Source: Limnovirga soli
Lineage (GTDB): Bacteria; Bacteroidota; Bacteroidia; Chitinophagales; Chitinophagaceae
Length of the DNA stretch: 64,000 nt
Reading direction: 5' to 3'
Assembly: GCF_013106755.1 (NCBI RefSeq)
Contig: NZ_WHPF01000002.1
Span: 62,001-126,000, forward strand
Within the stretch, counting starts at the first letter, position 1, and each line of letters opens with the position of its first letter. Below the pieces are notes generated by a model that was not told the origin of the DNA, searched no databases, and was given only the letters and a program-made list of their open reading frames with translations. Of this stretch, positions 18,042 to 26,388 are shown piece after piece. A program made the translations under genes and the position numbers.

Positions 18042-19226
18042 ATGAAACAAACACCGAAAAACACCACCAGAAAAAATTTCATACAAAAATCTGCATTATT
18101 AGGTGCAGGCCTTATGCTTACTTCAACTACAAAGCTATTTTCCACCTCAAAAACAGCAAACTCTATGGGCACTAATATAAAATCAAAAGGCTATGCCGGG
18201 AATGACGAACTGGGAAATATGGCATTATGGAATTTTGAACGCCGGCCAATTGGCGATAATGATATTTTGATTGAAATAAAATATTCAGGCATTTGTCATT
18301 CAGACATACACACCATCAAAGGGCATTGGGGGAAACAACAATATCCGCAGGTACCGGGTCACGAAATTGCCGGCATAGTCACTGCCGTTGGCAAAGAAGT
18401 AATTAAATTTAAAGTGGGTGATAAAGCAGGTGTAGGCTGTATGGTAAATAGTTGTATGCAGTGCGAAAGCTGCAAAAACGGTGAAGAGCACCATTGCGAA
18501 ACAACAGGAATGGTAGGCACTTACGGCTCACCGGAAAAAACATCGCCAACAGGAATTACGCAAGGCGGTTATGCCAATAACATAGTGGTAACAGAGTATT
18601 TTGCAATTAAAATTCCCGCCAGCATGCAATTGCAATATGCAGCACCTTTGCTTTGTGCAGGTATCACCACTTATTCTCCATTAATGAAATTAAAAGTAAA
18701 AAAGGGCGATAAGGTCGGCGTGGTTGGCATAGGTGGTTTGGGGCATATGGCAATCAAATTAGCAGTTTCAAAAGGGGCAGAAGTATATGCTTTTACTACC
18801 TCTCCTTCAAAAGTAAACGATATCATGGCATTTGGCGCAAAACAGGTAATTGTGGTAGATGCCACAGAAAAATTGAAGCCCTGGTTTGGCAAATTAGATT
18901 ATATTATTTCCACAGTTCCCTATGCGTATGATATGTCAAACTATATTTCCTGTGTAAAACCTTACGGCTATTTCACACAGGTGGGGCAACCAATTAACGG
19001 AGAACTCACCATCAATAATTTCAACATGATTTTTAACCGCGTTAACTTCAACGGTTCATTAATTGGTGGTATTCCCGAAACACAGGAGGTAATGGACTAT
19101 TGTGCCGAAAATAATATCTATCCGCAAATACAAATCATTAAAGCCAACGAAATTAACGATGCCTGGAAAAAAGTTGTCAATAAAGAAGCCCGGTACCGTT
19201 ATGTAATAGATGCCTCTACTATTTAA
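18042..19226 (+). CDS. Zinc-dependent alcohol dehydrogenase (YahK/CAD-like) with exported-type N-terminus
   Basis: Medium-chain, zinc-binding, NAD(P)-dependent alcohol/aldehyde oxidoreductase, 394 aa. Seen: catalytic-zinc residues Cys85 (GICHSDIH) and His107-Glu108 (PGHEIAG); structural-zinc cysteines 138, 141, 144 and 152; a Rossmann motif GVVGIGGLGHMAIKLA. Similar to the cinnamyl-alcohol dehydrogenase/YahK group. The first ~40 residues are odd for a cytosolic enzyme: TTRKNFIQKSALLGAGLML resembles a Tat-type signal with RK instead of RR. It is the third gene of the likely operon under the AraC regulator. Confidence 0.9.
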   Translation: MKQTPKNTTRKNFIQKSALLGAGLMLTSTTKLFSTSKTANSMGTNIKSKGYAGNDELGNMALWNFERRPIGDNDILIEIKYSGICHSDIHTIKGHWGKQQYPQVPGHEIAGIVTAVGKEVIKFKVGDKAGVGCMVNSCMQCESCKNGEEHHCETTGMVGTYGSPEKTSPTGITQGGYANNIVVTEYFAIKIPASMQLQYAAPLLCAGITTYSPLMKLKVKKGDKVGVVGIGGLGHMAIKLAVSKGAEVYAFTTSPSKVNDIMAFGAKQVIVVDATEKLKPWFGKLDYIISTVPYAYDMSNYISCVKPYGYFTQVGQPINGELTINNFNMIFNRVNFNGSLIGGIPETQEVMDYCAENNIYPQIQIIKANEINDAWKKVVNKEARYRYVIDASTI

Positions 19227-19236
19227 ATTGAAATTT

Positions 19237-19641
19237 ATGGAAACAAACCAAATATTCCCCCAGGGACAGCAACTACCAAACGAGTGGTTTACCGGAAATG
19301 CTTTTCTAACACCTTTGGTGGCAAAAGACAAAAACAATCAATTTTCAGTAGGCTGTGTAACATTCTTACCCAATGCAAGAACTGTTTGGCACACGCATCC
19401 AAAAGGGCAGGTGTTAATTGTAATTGAGGGCAATGGCTTTTATCAGGAAAAAGGAAAGCTGGCACAACCAATAACCAAAGGCGACGTGGTAAATATTCCC
19501 GAAAACACCGAGCATTGGCATGGCGCAACGGCTACACATAAAATGGTGCATATTGCTATCACCAATTACGAGGAAGATGTGCAGGTAACCTGGTTGCAAC
19601 CAGTTTTAAACGAGGATTACCAAAAGGTAAACGAAAAATAA
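19237..19641 (+). CDS. Cupin-domain protein
   Basis: A 134-aa single-domain cupin. Seen: first cupin motif WHTHPKGQVLIVIEGNGFYQ with two His and a later Glu, second motif GDVVNIPENTEHWHGA. Both metal-ligand sets look intact. The start METNQIFPQG was chosen because an in-frame ATG nine codons upstream lies inside the alcohol dehydrogenase gene. Small cupins of this type next to CMD proteins and alcohol dehydrogenases are common in Bacteroidetes, where they may act on small carbonyl compounds (inference). Last gene of the run. Confidence 0.88.
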   Translation: METNQIFPQGQQLPNEWFTGNAFLTPLVAKDKNNQFSVGCVTFLPNARTVWHTHPKGQVLIVIEGNGFYQEKGKLAQPITKGDVVNIPENTEHWHGATATHKMVHIAITNYEEDVQVTWLQPVLNEDYQKVNEK

Positions 19642-19946
19642 TGATGCATTTGATCGTACTGCAGGCTCCCACAATGGTAATACATAGGCAATCGCTGTTT
19701 CCTTAATCAGCTAAAATTGCTATTGCCGGCAACCAATACGCTGCCGCATGCAGGCATGCTTGTTTTTACCCAATGCCATAAACTTAAACAAATAAAGCAG
19801 CCATATTTGTAGCCAGGCAAACCATCAATATTCAGCTTTTCTTGCGTCGCACTCTTGTGCTGCTGCAAGCATTTCAGCTTTTACCATAGCGAATTTCTAA
19901 GCGAATATGGTAGTTTACATCACTTGTACCTGCAAGTGGTAGTCTT
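19642..19946. other. 305-bp convergent gap with repeat copy
   Basis: Convergent gap between the cupin and T9SS type A genes. It contains the dispersed-repeat core at 19841-19860 and about 100 bp of related flank (from about 19738). No gene supported. Confidence 0.65.
19841..19860 (+). repeat. Dispersed-repeat core, convergent gap
   Basis: CTTGCGTCGCACTCTTGTGC with the long upstream flank shared with the copies at 15459 and 21616. Confidence 0.9.
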
Positions 19947-21467
19947 TTATTTAATAAGCTTAAGCACTTGCTGTTTACCGTTTATAGTAACGCGTACAAA
20001 ATAAAGGCCAGTGGTTAAATCTGCCGTATTAATGCGCCTTGTGTAACTGCCCGCCATTAATGTTTCCTTGAAAGCATAAACAATCCTGCCATCTAATGAT
20101 AATAGGTCAACTGAAACACTTGAAGTAACCTCAATAGGTAATTGCAATATTGTAAAGTCCATTGTTGGGTTGGGATAAAGTGTAAGCGCAATGCTTTTTC
20201 CAACAATGTTTTGCGTTATTGCTGCTTGTGCAACAGCATCATTGCAGTTTACAACAAACAAAGTTGTATCTCTTACAGGTACAATATAATCAACCAGGGA
20301 AACAATGGTATCAATTCTTTTGTTTACATGCAGCTTTAAAACCTCAAATTGTATATTTGTTGCCGCAAGGTTAATCTGAGGTAATTCGTATATAGGGCAA
20401 ATCCTCCCAATAGAATCGTATTTTCTAATCTCATATCCATCAGTTAATCTGGTAGCTGTGGCTAGACTTTTGCCTTTTTGAATTAAAGTGCCAAAACCAT
20501 AGGAAGGAAACTTTATAACACCGTCGTTTACCATTTTTTGTAATACCAGCGGGTCATAATCTATCATTTTGGTGTCGGCGATGGTAGCACTGTCATTAAT
20601 TGTGGCATAAGTATATAAATTTTTATAACCCGTTGAAGAGCCGGTATATGCGCTGTACCCACCCAGCATAGTTATTTTGCCGTTTTTTTCTGTTACCTCC
20701 AGCGGCCAGCCCGAATCGTATAAACCCTCCGTTGCAACTTCCCTTAGCGATACCGCACCATCCCTGTTTATCTTAATAAGATTGGTGTTTGAAGAATTTT
20801 CAAAATCAACATAATTGTGAGTTCCCCCTACTAAAAAGTCCCCCTTTTTCGTTATGGAAAATACAGAGGAATAATAACTGTCTCCCCTGCCAACAAAACC
20901 AAGGTTGCCCAGTCCGGTTTGAAAAATCAAATCACCCGCCCTGCTAAAAATGGATATTTGAGGTTTATTATTGGCAAAAATATCGTCAATTTTTGTATCA
21001 TATAGCAACGCAAAATCACCTGATGAGGTTTCCTGCATATGCACGGGGTAAATAAATTGGTTGTCTTTTACCTGAAATCTTTTGGCCCATTGCACATCGC
21101 CATCGCCATTACATTTAATAAGTAGACCATAATTCAGGTTGGTAGAATCAACACGGTCTTTTATAAAAATTAGCACTCCATTATCTGCTGTACCAAGCAT
21201 TTTTACTTGTGGATAATAATAGTTGGTAGTAAATATTTTCTGCCATTTGGGTATACCTGATTTATCCAACCTGCTGCAAAAAATATGATACTTAAATGTA
21301 GCACCAATCTGTACGGTAGAAGAAAAAAAATAGTCATTATTCTTTGCCATTGTAACATCATAAAAAAGGGTAGCACCTTTTATGCTTGCTGAAAAGGTTT
21401 GAGCTTTTGCCCTACTTGTGGTGCAACAAATTATTAAACAAATAAGTACAGCAGCAGAAATTTTCAT
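19947..21467 (-). CDS. Secreted protein with T9SS type A sorting domain
   Basis: About 506 aa. Seen: signal peptide MKISAAVLICLIICC...RAKA, then a long beta-rich region with repeated segments that resemble a beta-propeller of the quinoprotein or delta-60 type (SGIPKWQKIF, GDVQWAKRF, DGAVSLREV each follow an aromatic/aliphatic strand). It ends in a type A C-terminal domain: LTLYPNPTMDFTIL, SLDGRIVYAF, and GLYFVRVTINGKQQVLKLIK. Export by the type IX system and attachment at the surface are therefore likely. Two ATG codons lie three codons apart; I used the downstream one. Cargo function unknown. Confidence 0.85.
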   Translation of the reverse strand: MKISAAVLICLIICCTTSRAKAQTFSASIKGATLFYDVTMAKNNDYFFSSTVQIGATFKYHIFCSRLDKSGIPKWQKIFTTNYYYPQVKMLGTADNGVLIFIKDRVDSTNLNYGLLIKCNGDGDVQWAKRFQVKDNQFIYPVHMQETSSGDFALLYDTKIDDIFANNKPQISIFSRAGDLIFQTGLGNLGFVGRGDSYYSSVFSITKKGDFLVGGTHNYVDFENSSNTNLIKINRDGAVSLREVATEGLYDSGWPLEVTEKNGKITMLGGYSAYTGSSTGYKNLYTYATINDSATIADTKMIDYDPLVLQKMVNDGVIKFPSYGFGTLIQKGKSLATATRLTDGYEIRKYDSIGRICPIYELPQINLAATNIQFEVLKLHVNKRIDTIVSLVDYIVPVRDTTLFVVNCNDAVAQAAITQNIVGKSIALTLYPNPTMDFTILQLPIEVTSSVSVDLLSLDGRIVYAFKETLMAGSYTRRINTADLTTGLYFVRVTINGKQQVLKLIK

Positions 21468-21615
21468 AATAAGCATTTGGTTGAAAGGTATTACAGATTT
21501 TTACACTATTACTATTTGCTTATTATGAATGCCTTAATAAAGAATTAAGAAATCAACTTCAAGCAAATAAAGCAGCCATATTTGTAGCCCTGCAAACCAG
21601 CACTATGCAACTTCT

Positions 21616-21635
21616 CTTGCGTCGCACTCTTGTGC
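21616..21635 (+). repeat. Dispersed-repeat core upstream of cassette platform 1
   Basis: CTTGCGTCGCACTCTTGTGC. The flank tgtaacaagtaatgcaac runs straight into the 85-bp promoter module at 21661. Confidence 0.9.
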
Positions 21636-21660
21636 TGTAACAAGTAATGCAACTTTTACC

Positions 21661-21745
21661 TTGGGTAGCTATTTCACTTGCGTATATCCAGCTTTTAGAG
21701 GTAAATATACGCTACTATTATTGGCAAGTTTCGTATATATTTGAG
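21661..21745 (+). promoter_or_regulatory. Cassette platform module type 1, copy 1 (promoter + insertion point)
   Basis: 85-bp module repeated at 26273, 28294 and 29548. It holds an 8-bp inverted repeat GCGTATAT...ATATACGC, then GGCAAGTTTCG and a Bacteroidetes -7 box TATATTTG (21736-21743). The cassette begins exactly two bases later (G21745|T21746, TTGCCAG). The -33 element is weak. By analogy with integrons this combines a Pc-like promoter and an attI-like junction (inference). Confidence 0.6.
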
Positions 21746-21759
21746 TTGCCAGTAATTGT

Positions 21760-22605
21760 ATGAAAACACTACTCACGTTGATAATCTTGACTTTGACGAC
21801 TTTTGGTTGCTCTAACAAACAGACACCAAAAGACGAAAAATCAACTGTGACAGAAACTCAAATAACTGATACAATATTTAAACAAGTTGCCGGCTTTCCG
21901 ACAATTAAAGACACGACCAAATTCATAGCTGACCTACGACAAATTTTCGAGCTTGAAGTTGACGAAAGTTCATTTCAAAAGGCAAACGAGAAAATCACGA
22001 CATTTAAGAAAGTGAAAATTTATGGTTCTGACAATGATTTGTTTTTTATTGAGTATGACTACCGTGACGGTTCTGGTGCAGCCTTTCCGTGGAAATATCA
22101 AATACTCATAACGAAAGACGGTAAACTTGTAAAAACTTTATCGGGACAACGATTTGAATTTGTTGAGATTTTTAAAAATGAAAATCCGTTTTTACTTATA
22201 GTTACTGGAACTTCCAAGGGAAACGGTGGACACGAACTTTATAAATTTTCGGCAGACACATTAGAAAATGTTTATGAAGGTTATTTTGACTACGCCATTA
22301 GAACTTATGACGCTCATCAAGACAATAGAATTTACGAACCAAACGAGTTGACTTTAAAAGTAAAAGACTTCAACAATGATGGTTACAATGACATTTCATT
22401 TTACGGAACAATTGTGCTTATTCAAGGACAATCAAAAAATGGAGACTGGTTTGACAGCGAAACAATAAACGGGAAGACCATAACTTATTCGGTTGACAAC
22501 CCATTCAAGAAAATTCCTGTAGAATTTGTGTTTCTTTACGACAAACAAACTGGATACTTTAAAGAAAGAGAAAATTACACAGAAAAATATGGACTTGATG
22601 ACTAA
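21760..22605 (+). CDS. Cassette gene: lipoprotein of unknown function
   Basis: 281 aa. Seen: lipobox with Cys17 in MKTLLTLIILTLTTFGCSNK, then an acidic beta-rich domain. VKDFNNDGYNDISFYG (about 206-221) looks like a single FG-GAP/EF-type calcium-binding loop of the kind found in VCBS or XAC2610-like proteins. No enzyme motif. It starts only 14 bp into the cassette, directly behind platform copy 1, so the mRNA leader would be about ten bases or fewer. Asp is mostly GAC here while the flanking housekeeping genes favour GAT, an eyeballed hint of foreign origin. Confidence 0.75.
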   Translation: MKTLLTLIILTLTTFGCSNKQTPKDEKSTVTETQITDTIFKQVAGFPTIKDTTKFIADLRQIFELEVDESSFQKANEKITTFKKVKIYGSDNDLFFIEYDYRDGSGAAFPWKYQILITKDGKLVKTLSGQRFEFVEIFKNENPFLLIVTGTSKGNGGHELYKFSADTLENVYEGYFDYAIRTYDAHQDNRIYEPNELTLKVKDFNNDGYNDISFYGTIVLIQGQSKNGDWFDSETINGKTITYSVDNPFKKIPVEFVFLYDKQTGYFKERENYTEKYGLDD

Positions 22606-22622
22606 CGAACGAAAAACAACTA

Positions 22623-22757
22623 CTGGTAACAGGCGTTTTGCAAAAAAGCGGGTTCAGTGCTTAAATGAAGTTTTGTGCTTCGTATCAAGTTCAGTGCTGA
22701 AAGAAAGTTTAGTGCTTCTAAAACCGCTTCTTCGCCAACCGCCAAAACGTTATAGCC
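22623..22757 (+). other. attC-like site A (end of cassette 1)
   Basis: 135 bp. Left box CTGGTAAC(AGGCG), right box (CCGCCAAAA)CG|TTATAGCC. The outer arms pair imperfectly (AGGCGTTTTGC...AAGCGG with CCGCTTCTTCGCCAACCGCC), with a few unpaired bases as in attC. The centre holds four spaced copies of TTnAGTGCT/TTTTGTGCT. The left box complements the start of its own cassette (TTGCCAG, 6 of 7) and not the right box. Confidence 0.7.
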
Positions 22758-22784
22758 AATTTTAGGATACGACACATAATAGAA

Positions 22785-23327
22785 ATGAAATTAAGCTCGA
22801 CAACAAAGACAATTGGAATTATGGTGCTTATAGCATGTTATATTTCGTTTCCGTTTTTTAAGATAAAATACTTCGAGTCACTGACATCATTGAAACTCAT
22901 TTACCATAATTTTTTTATTCCAATTGTTTTATTATCGGCTATTGGGTCTATTATAGTTTATGTAAAATATTTGAGACAACTAAATCCAAAGACAAACTCG
23001 AAAGTAAAAGTAGTATTTCAAGACCTTTTCACTACAGTAACTTTGACGGGAATAGTTTCAGCTATTTTAGTAGGCATGACAGTTTCAACTATCGTGACAA
23101 CAAACGCATATTGTGGACAATCAAAAGATGTTTTAGTTGTTGGGACAGTTGTTGACTATTCAGAAAGTACTACTAAGTGGGGCAGACTCAGACATAGAAT
23201 AAAATTTATAAGTTCGTACGACAAGAAACTGAAGGACTTTGAAGTTTACAGAAAATATGAAATTGGTGAAGAGTTTAAAAAAGATATGAAAATGGGCACA
23301 TGGGGACAACTTTACTCAATAGACTGA
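22785..23327 (+). CDS. Cassette gene: three-helix membrane protein of unknown function
   Basis: 180 aa. Seen: three predicted membrane helices near residues 9-26, 38-60 and 82-105, and a soluble C-terminal part (about 110-180) with a VVGTVVDYSESTTKWGRLRHRIKF strand pattern that could be a small OB- or SH3-like beta domain. No family recognised. It fills cassette 2 (22750-23466) and begins 35 bp from the cassette edge. No ribosome-binding site stands out, as is usual in this phylum. Confidence 0.65.
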   Translation: MKLSSTTKTIGIMVLIACYISFPFFKIKYFESLTSLKLIYHNFFIPIVLLSAIGSIIVYVKYLRQLNPKTNSKVKVVFQDLFTTVTLTGIVSAILVGMTVSTIVTTNAYCGQSKDVLVVGTVVDYSESTTKWGRLRHRIKFISSYDKKLKDFEVYRKYEIGEEFKKDMKMGTWGQLYSID

Positions 23328-23338
23328 CAAGAAAAATA

Positions 23339-23474
23339 GGCTATAACAGCACATTGGCAATAGGCGGGGTTTCGTCTCCGCTTGACAGTTTTGTGCTAAC
23401 CGAAAGTTCAGTTCTCCGAACTAACTTTTGTGCTGAAAATCCCGCCCTTCGCCAAGCCGAAAAACGTTATAGCC
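23339..23474 (+). other. attC-like site B (end of cassette 2)
   Basis: 136 bp. Left box GGCTATAAC(AGCAC), right box (AAAAA)CG|TTATAGCC. The left box is a perfect 8-nt complement of its own cassette's start TTATAGCC at 22750. The next cassette happens to start with the same eight bases. Outer arms ATTGGCAATAGGCGGG and CCCGCCCTTCGCCAA pair. The centre has TTTTGTGCT, GTTCAGTTCT and TTTTGTGCT. Confidence 0.75.
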
Positions 23475-23506
23475 TATTTTTTGTAACACGCTAAATTTTC
23501 TATATT

Positions 23507-23890
23507 ATGACAGTAAAATCGCTCAAAGTCAGAAATATTTCTTTTGTATTATTAACGGTCTTCTTTTTAGCGTTTGCATTTCTTGCTTTAAAACCATTAC
23601 CAAAAGCGTCACTAAGTAATTGCATTAAATATTCAGACGTGGTTTCAGAAGTTTCAAAAGGTGATGGCGAAGGGGATATTGTAGTTAAGCTAAAGAATAG
23701 CAATAATTATTATTACATCAACAGAGCAATTGACTACGGCTATTCAGTTGAAGTACTCAAAGAAAAACTTGTTGGTAAAAAAATTGAATTGCTTGCAATT
23801 TCACATTGGACACCGTTAGACCCTGCTTCAAAAACCAAACACATCGCTGAAATAAAAACGGATGGTGTGCTTATTTATAGCGAATTATAA
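23507..23890 (+). CDS. Cassette gene: small membrane-anchored protein
   Basis: 127 aa. Seen: one N-terminal membrane helix (about 11-28, VLLTVFFLAFAFLALK), then a soluble domain with a strand-rich start (DIVVKLKNSNNYYYINRAID), a helix (VEVLKEKLVGKKIEL) and a final strand pair (HIAEIKTDGVLIY). The middle resembles small periplasmic beta proteins, but I name no family. Cassette 3 shares its first eight bases with cassette 2; its own 3' site is decayed. Confidence 0.6.
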   Translation: MTVKSLKVRNISFVLLTVFFLAFAFLALKPLPKASLSNCIKYSDVVSEVSKGDGEGDIVVKLKNSNNYYYINRAIDYGYSVEVLKEKLVGKKIELLAISHWTPLDPASKTKHIAEIKTDGVLIYSEL

Positions 23891-23903
23891 TCCTCCATAA
23901 ACT

Positions 23904-24077
23904 ACCCGCAACAAACGGTTTTGGGCAATGGTGGCTGGATAAAAATATTTCTGCCAACTGCATCACTAATCTTCAGCTTTAGTTTTTAACTTCAAATAAA
24001 AAAAATCAACTGCGGTTCCGGGTGGAAGGTTGGAAAATTCCACATCTGCTCAAAGCTACCAACCTTAGCGTTCATGC
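23904..24077 (+). other. Degenerate attC-like junction between cassettes 3 and 4
   Basis: The left half CCCGCAACAAACGGTTTTGGGC resembles the left arm of the intact sites, and the right end reads AGCTACCAACCTTAGCG|TTCATGC. Arm pairing is weak, and the left box does not complement the start of cassette 3. Probably a decayed or recombined site. Confidence 0.35.
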
Positions 24078-24078
24078 T

Positions 24079-24777
24079 ATGAAAACAACAAGAAGCATAT
24101 TTACAGGTCTTTTTTTACTGCTGTCCAGTTGCAACCCGACAACTGACGACAGGAAAAAGTATATTGAAAGCGAACCAACTTTTTTCGAGTTACGCAATGG
24201 CGACTGGTTGACAAATAAGTGGATTAGAAAACCTGAAAACCTTTTAACAATTCACGAAACTTTTAAAAAGTTTGGTTACACAAAACTCATTCCTGGCCAT
24301 TTACTTCATGATAACCCACTTATCATTCAAGACATCTATATTAACCGACCAGGTAAACAATTGCTTGATAGCCTTGAACTTACTTACAACCAGACCTACA
24401 TTCAAGGAAAGTATTACAGAGAGTTTTGGCAAAGACGAAAAGCGGAAAAAAATGACAGTGTTGTTTACATTATTATCAAAGATATAAATTCGGCAATCAG
24501 TGCAGGACTTGCTTCGCAGGACGCAAATGCATCTGTAGTAAACGACACGTTATTACAACTTTTGCAAATTGACTATCAAACTGACAGCTTAATCAAACAA
24601 CTAGCCACACATAACTTTGAAACTTTAAGACGACTTGGTTTTCACCAATCAGCATACAACCTGCTTTTTGAAAGATACAAATACCAAGACATTAATTGGA
24701 ATAGGGACAGTTTGGCAAAGACCTTACAACCATCGGACAAATTTATTTATCCCTGGTTTCAGGTCGACACAAAATGA
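24079..24777 (+). CDS. Cassette gene: lipoprotein of unknown function
   Basis: 232 aa from the ATG at 24079. An upstream GTG would extend it into the attC-like junction and hide the lipoprotein signal, so I rejected it. Seen: MKTTRSIFTGLFLLLSSCNP with lipobox Cys18, then a mostly helical acidic/basic domain: KPENLLTIHETFKKFGYTKLI, YYREFWQRRKAEKN, two short helices around 150-180 and a C-terminal LAKTLQPSDKFIYPWFQVD. No known family recognised. It begins 8 bp inside the cassette. Confidence 0.68.
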   Translation: MKTTRSIFTGLFLLLSSCNPTTDDRKKYIESEPTFFELRNGDWLTNKWIRKPENLLTIHETFKKFGYTKLIPGHLLHDNPLIIQDIYINRPGKQLLDSLELTYNQTYIQGKYYREFWQRRKAEKNDSVVYIIIKDINSAISAGLASQDANASVVNDTLLQLLQIDYQTDSLIKQLATHNFETLRRLGFHQSAYNLLFERYKYQDINWNRDSLAKTLQPSDKFIYPWFQVDTK

Positions 24778-24799
24778 CAACCATAAATGAAGCACGAAA

Positions 24800-24931
24800 C
24801 GCTAACAGCACCCTTGCAATAGACGGGGTTTTGCTTTCCTCAATCAATTTATTGATAGCCAAAAGTTTTGCGATCTGCAATAACGGTTGGGGTGAAAAGC
24901 CCTCCCATCGAAAATCTGTATATTGTTAGCG
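24800..24931 (+). other. attC-like site C (end of cassette 4)
   Basis: 132 bp. Left box CGCTAAC(AGCACCC), right box (TATT)G|TTAGCG: the two boxes are perfect 7-nt complements of each other. The centre is diverged from the other sites (only AAAGTTTTGCGATCTGC recalls the TTTTGTGCT units), so this is a more distant relative. Confidence 0.65.
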
Positions 24932-24974
24932 GGTATTGCAAAATAACAACATCAGCAATTTAAAATGACAGAGT

Positions 24975-25508
24975 ATGGACAAATCAACAAAAAAAATAGT
25001 GTGGAACCAATTTGGAGCAAGCATTGATATGCTTATCAATGTGGTTTTAAATTGCCCCGATAACTATTTTGAACAAAATCTGAGATTTTATTATATCGCT
25101 TTTCACAGCACAATATTTCTTGACTACTATTTAACCATACCGCCAAAAGATTTTTTTCCTTCACTTCCTTTTACTCAAAAGGAACAGAAAGACAGACCAA
25201 AAGAAGCTATTGATGATTTAATTCCAGATAAAATTTATAGCAAGCAAGAAATTGTGGACTACCTTAAACAAAGTCGTGAAAAATGTAGGCTACTTATTGA
25301 ATCTTTAACGGAAGAAAATCTAAAAGAAAGATTTAAAGAAGGAGATGAACCAAATGATATGAATTATCCTATTTTAGAGATTTTACTTTACAATATGAGA
25401 CATACCCAACACCATACAGCACAATTGAATATGCTGTTAAGGCAAGACCTTGACAAACATATGGAATGGTCATTTAGAGCGGGAGACATACAAATAGATA
25501 GCATGTAA
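24975..25508 (+). CDS. Cassette gene: DinB-family protein
   Basis: 177 aa, four-helix-bundle DinB/YfiT-like protein. Seen: first metal-ligand His44 in the helix YYIAFHSTIFLDYY, a loop with PKDFFPSLPF, a helical segment YSKQEIVDYLKQSREKCRLL and the last helix with His143, His146 and His147 in NMRHTQHHTAQLNMLL, the H-x3-H spacing of this family. Such proteins are putative metal-dependent transferases or thiol S-transferases; the substrate is unknown. Cassette 5 (24926-25658) starts TTAGCGGG and ends with the near-complement CCCGCTAT. Confidence 0.85.
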   Translation: MDKSTKKIVWNQFGASIDMLINVVLNCPDNYFEQNLRFYYIAFHSTIFLDYYLTIPPKDFFPSLPFTQKEQKDRPKEAIDDLIPDKIYSKQEIVDYLKQSREKCRLLIESLTEENLKERFKEGDEPNDMNYPILEILLYNMRHTQHHTAQLNMLLRQDLDKHMEWSFRAGDIQIDSM

Positions 25509-25531
25509 ACATAAGCGAAGAAAAACAACAA

Positions 25532-25665
25532 CCCGCTATCACGGTTTTTGCGTCAGGCGAGGTGAAGTGCAAACCTGGGGTTGTATACTTTCATTCAAAT
25601 TCAGTGCGGCAGCATGTTTTGTGCACCAAAAACCACCCGAACACCAGGCCCAAAAACATTATACC
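25532..25665 (+). other. attC-like site D (end of cassette 5)
   Basis: 134 bp. Left box CCCGCTATC(ACGG), 7 of 8 complementary to its own cassette start TTAGCGGG. Right box (AAAAAC)A|TTATACC carries A in place of the G expected at the cut point. The centre has AGTGC, TTCAGTGCGG and TTTTGTGC. A slightly decayed site. Confidence 0.6.
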
Positions 25666-25692
25666 AATTAAATAAACTTCATTTACAAAACG

Positions 25693-26133
25693 ATGGACTC
25701 AGAAATAACACTCCAAATAATGCTTATCAAGCCCACGCCAAAAGTAGTTTTTGGTTTGCAAAAGGGATCTGGCAGCAATTACGAAACAATTCAAAAGCAA
25801 ATGGCTACATCCAATGATTTGTCTTTTACGTTTTCAGTCAAGGTAAAAGGTGATAAATCAATAGATGCCTTTCCAAAATTCGCAGGGAGTTTTGTTCAGG
25901 GCCCTGCAGATAGCAAATTTGTATACATTGACATTGGAAAAACTGCTGGCCAATTTGACACAATTTGGTCCCGGCGACTTAAAGTTCCTTTATCTGGAAT
26001 TAGCTGGAAAGATATAGATGCATTATCTGGCAATTCAATACTGCAGGCAATTGTTCCCGGAACTGGCAAAGATGGCGGGCCAAACTGCGCAACAGTAAAA
26101 CCATTTACAGGTTGGCATCTCAAACAGGTATAG
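25693..26133 (+). CDS. Cassette gene: DUF5990-like protein
   Basis: 146 aa. Seen: ITLQIMLIKPTPKVVFGLQK, GSGSNYETIQKQ, LSFTFSVKVKGD, FAGSFVQGPADSKFVYIDIG, KTAGQFDTIWSRRLKVPLSG and a tail VPGTGKDGGPNCATVKP. From memory this is the DUF5990 pattern, small cytosolic proteins in many bacteria without known function. No signal peptide. Cassette 6 begins TTATACC at 25659; a possible partner box GGTATAG overlaps the stop codon, and then the cassette runs into unrelated sequence and a dispersed repeat, so its 3' site is lost. Confidence 0.75.
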   Translation: MDSEITLQIMLIKPTPKVVFGLQKGSGSNYETIQKQMATSNDLSFTFSVKVKGDKSIDAFPKFAGSFVQGPADSKFVYIDIGKTAGQFDTIWSRRLKVPLSGISWKDIDALSGNSILQAIVPGTGKDGGPNCATVKPFTGWHLKQV

Positions 26134-26227
26134 GCAAAGTGCAATACTGCAAACGGCCTGTAGCATGGGGTTTTATGCAAGTTGGACAGGCGGTATTAGC
26201 CATGCATTTATTCATTATTCAACTTCT

Positions 26228-26247
26228 CTTGCGTCGCACTCATGTAC
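26228..26247 (+). repeat. Dispersed-repeat core upstream of cassette platform copy 2
   Basis: CTTGCGTCGCACTCATGTAC, one change from the consensus, with the flank tgtaacaagtaatgcagc leading into the platform module. Confidence 0.88.
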
Positions 26248-26272
26248 TGTAACAAGTAATGCAGCTATTACT

Positions 26273-26358
26273 TTGGGTAGTTATTGCGCTTGCGTATATC
26301 CAGTAAATAGGGGGTATATTTACGCTACTTTTATTGGCAAGTTTCGTATATATTTGAG
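26273..26358 (+). promoter_or_regulatory. Cassette platform module type 1, copy 2
   Basis: 86 bp, clearly homologous to the copy at 21661. -7 box TATATTTG at 26349-26356, then AG and the cassette start TTAGCGGT at 26359. Confidence 0.62.
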
Positions 26359-26388
26359 TTAGCGGTCAGCTTAAGAGACAACCCAGAA

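Noticed and set aside
23300..23494. ORF of 64 aa across attC-like site B
   Set aside because: Encoded entirely by the end of a gene and the recombination-site-like palindrome.
25581..25817. ORF of 78 aa overlapping attC-like site D
   Set aside because: It crosses the site and the start of the DUF5990 gene in another frame; no motif.
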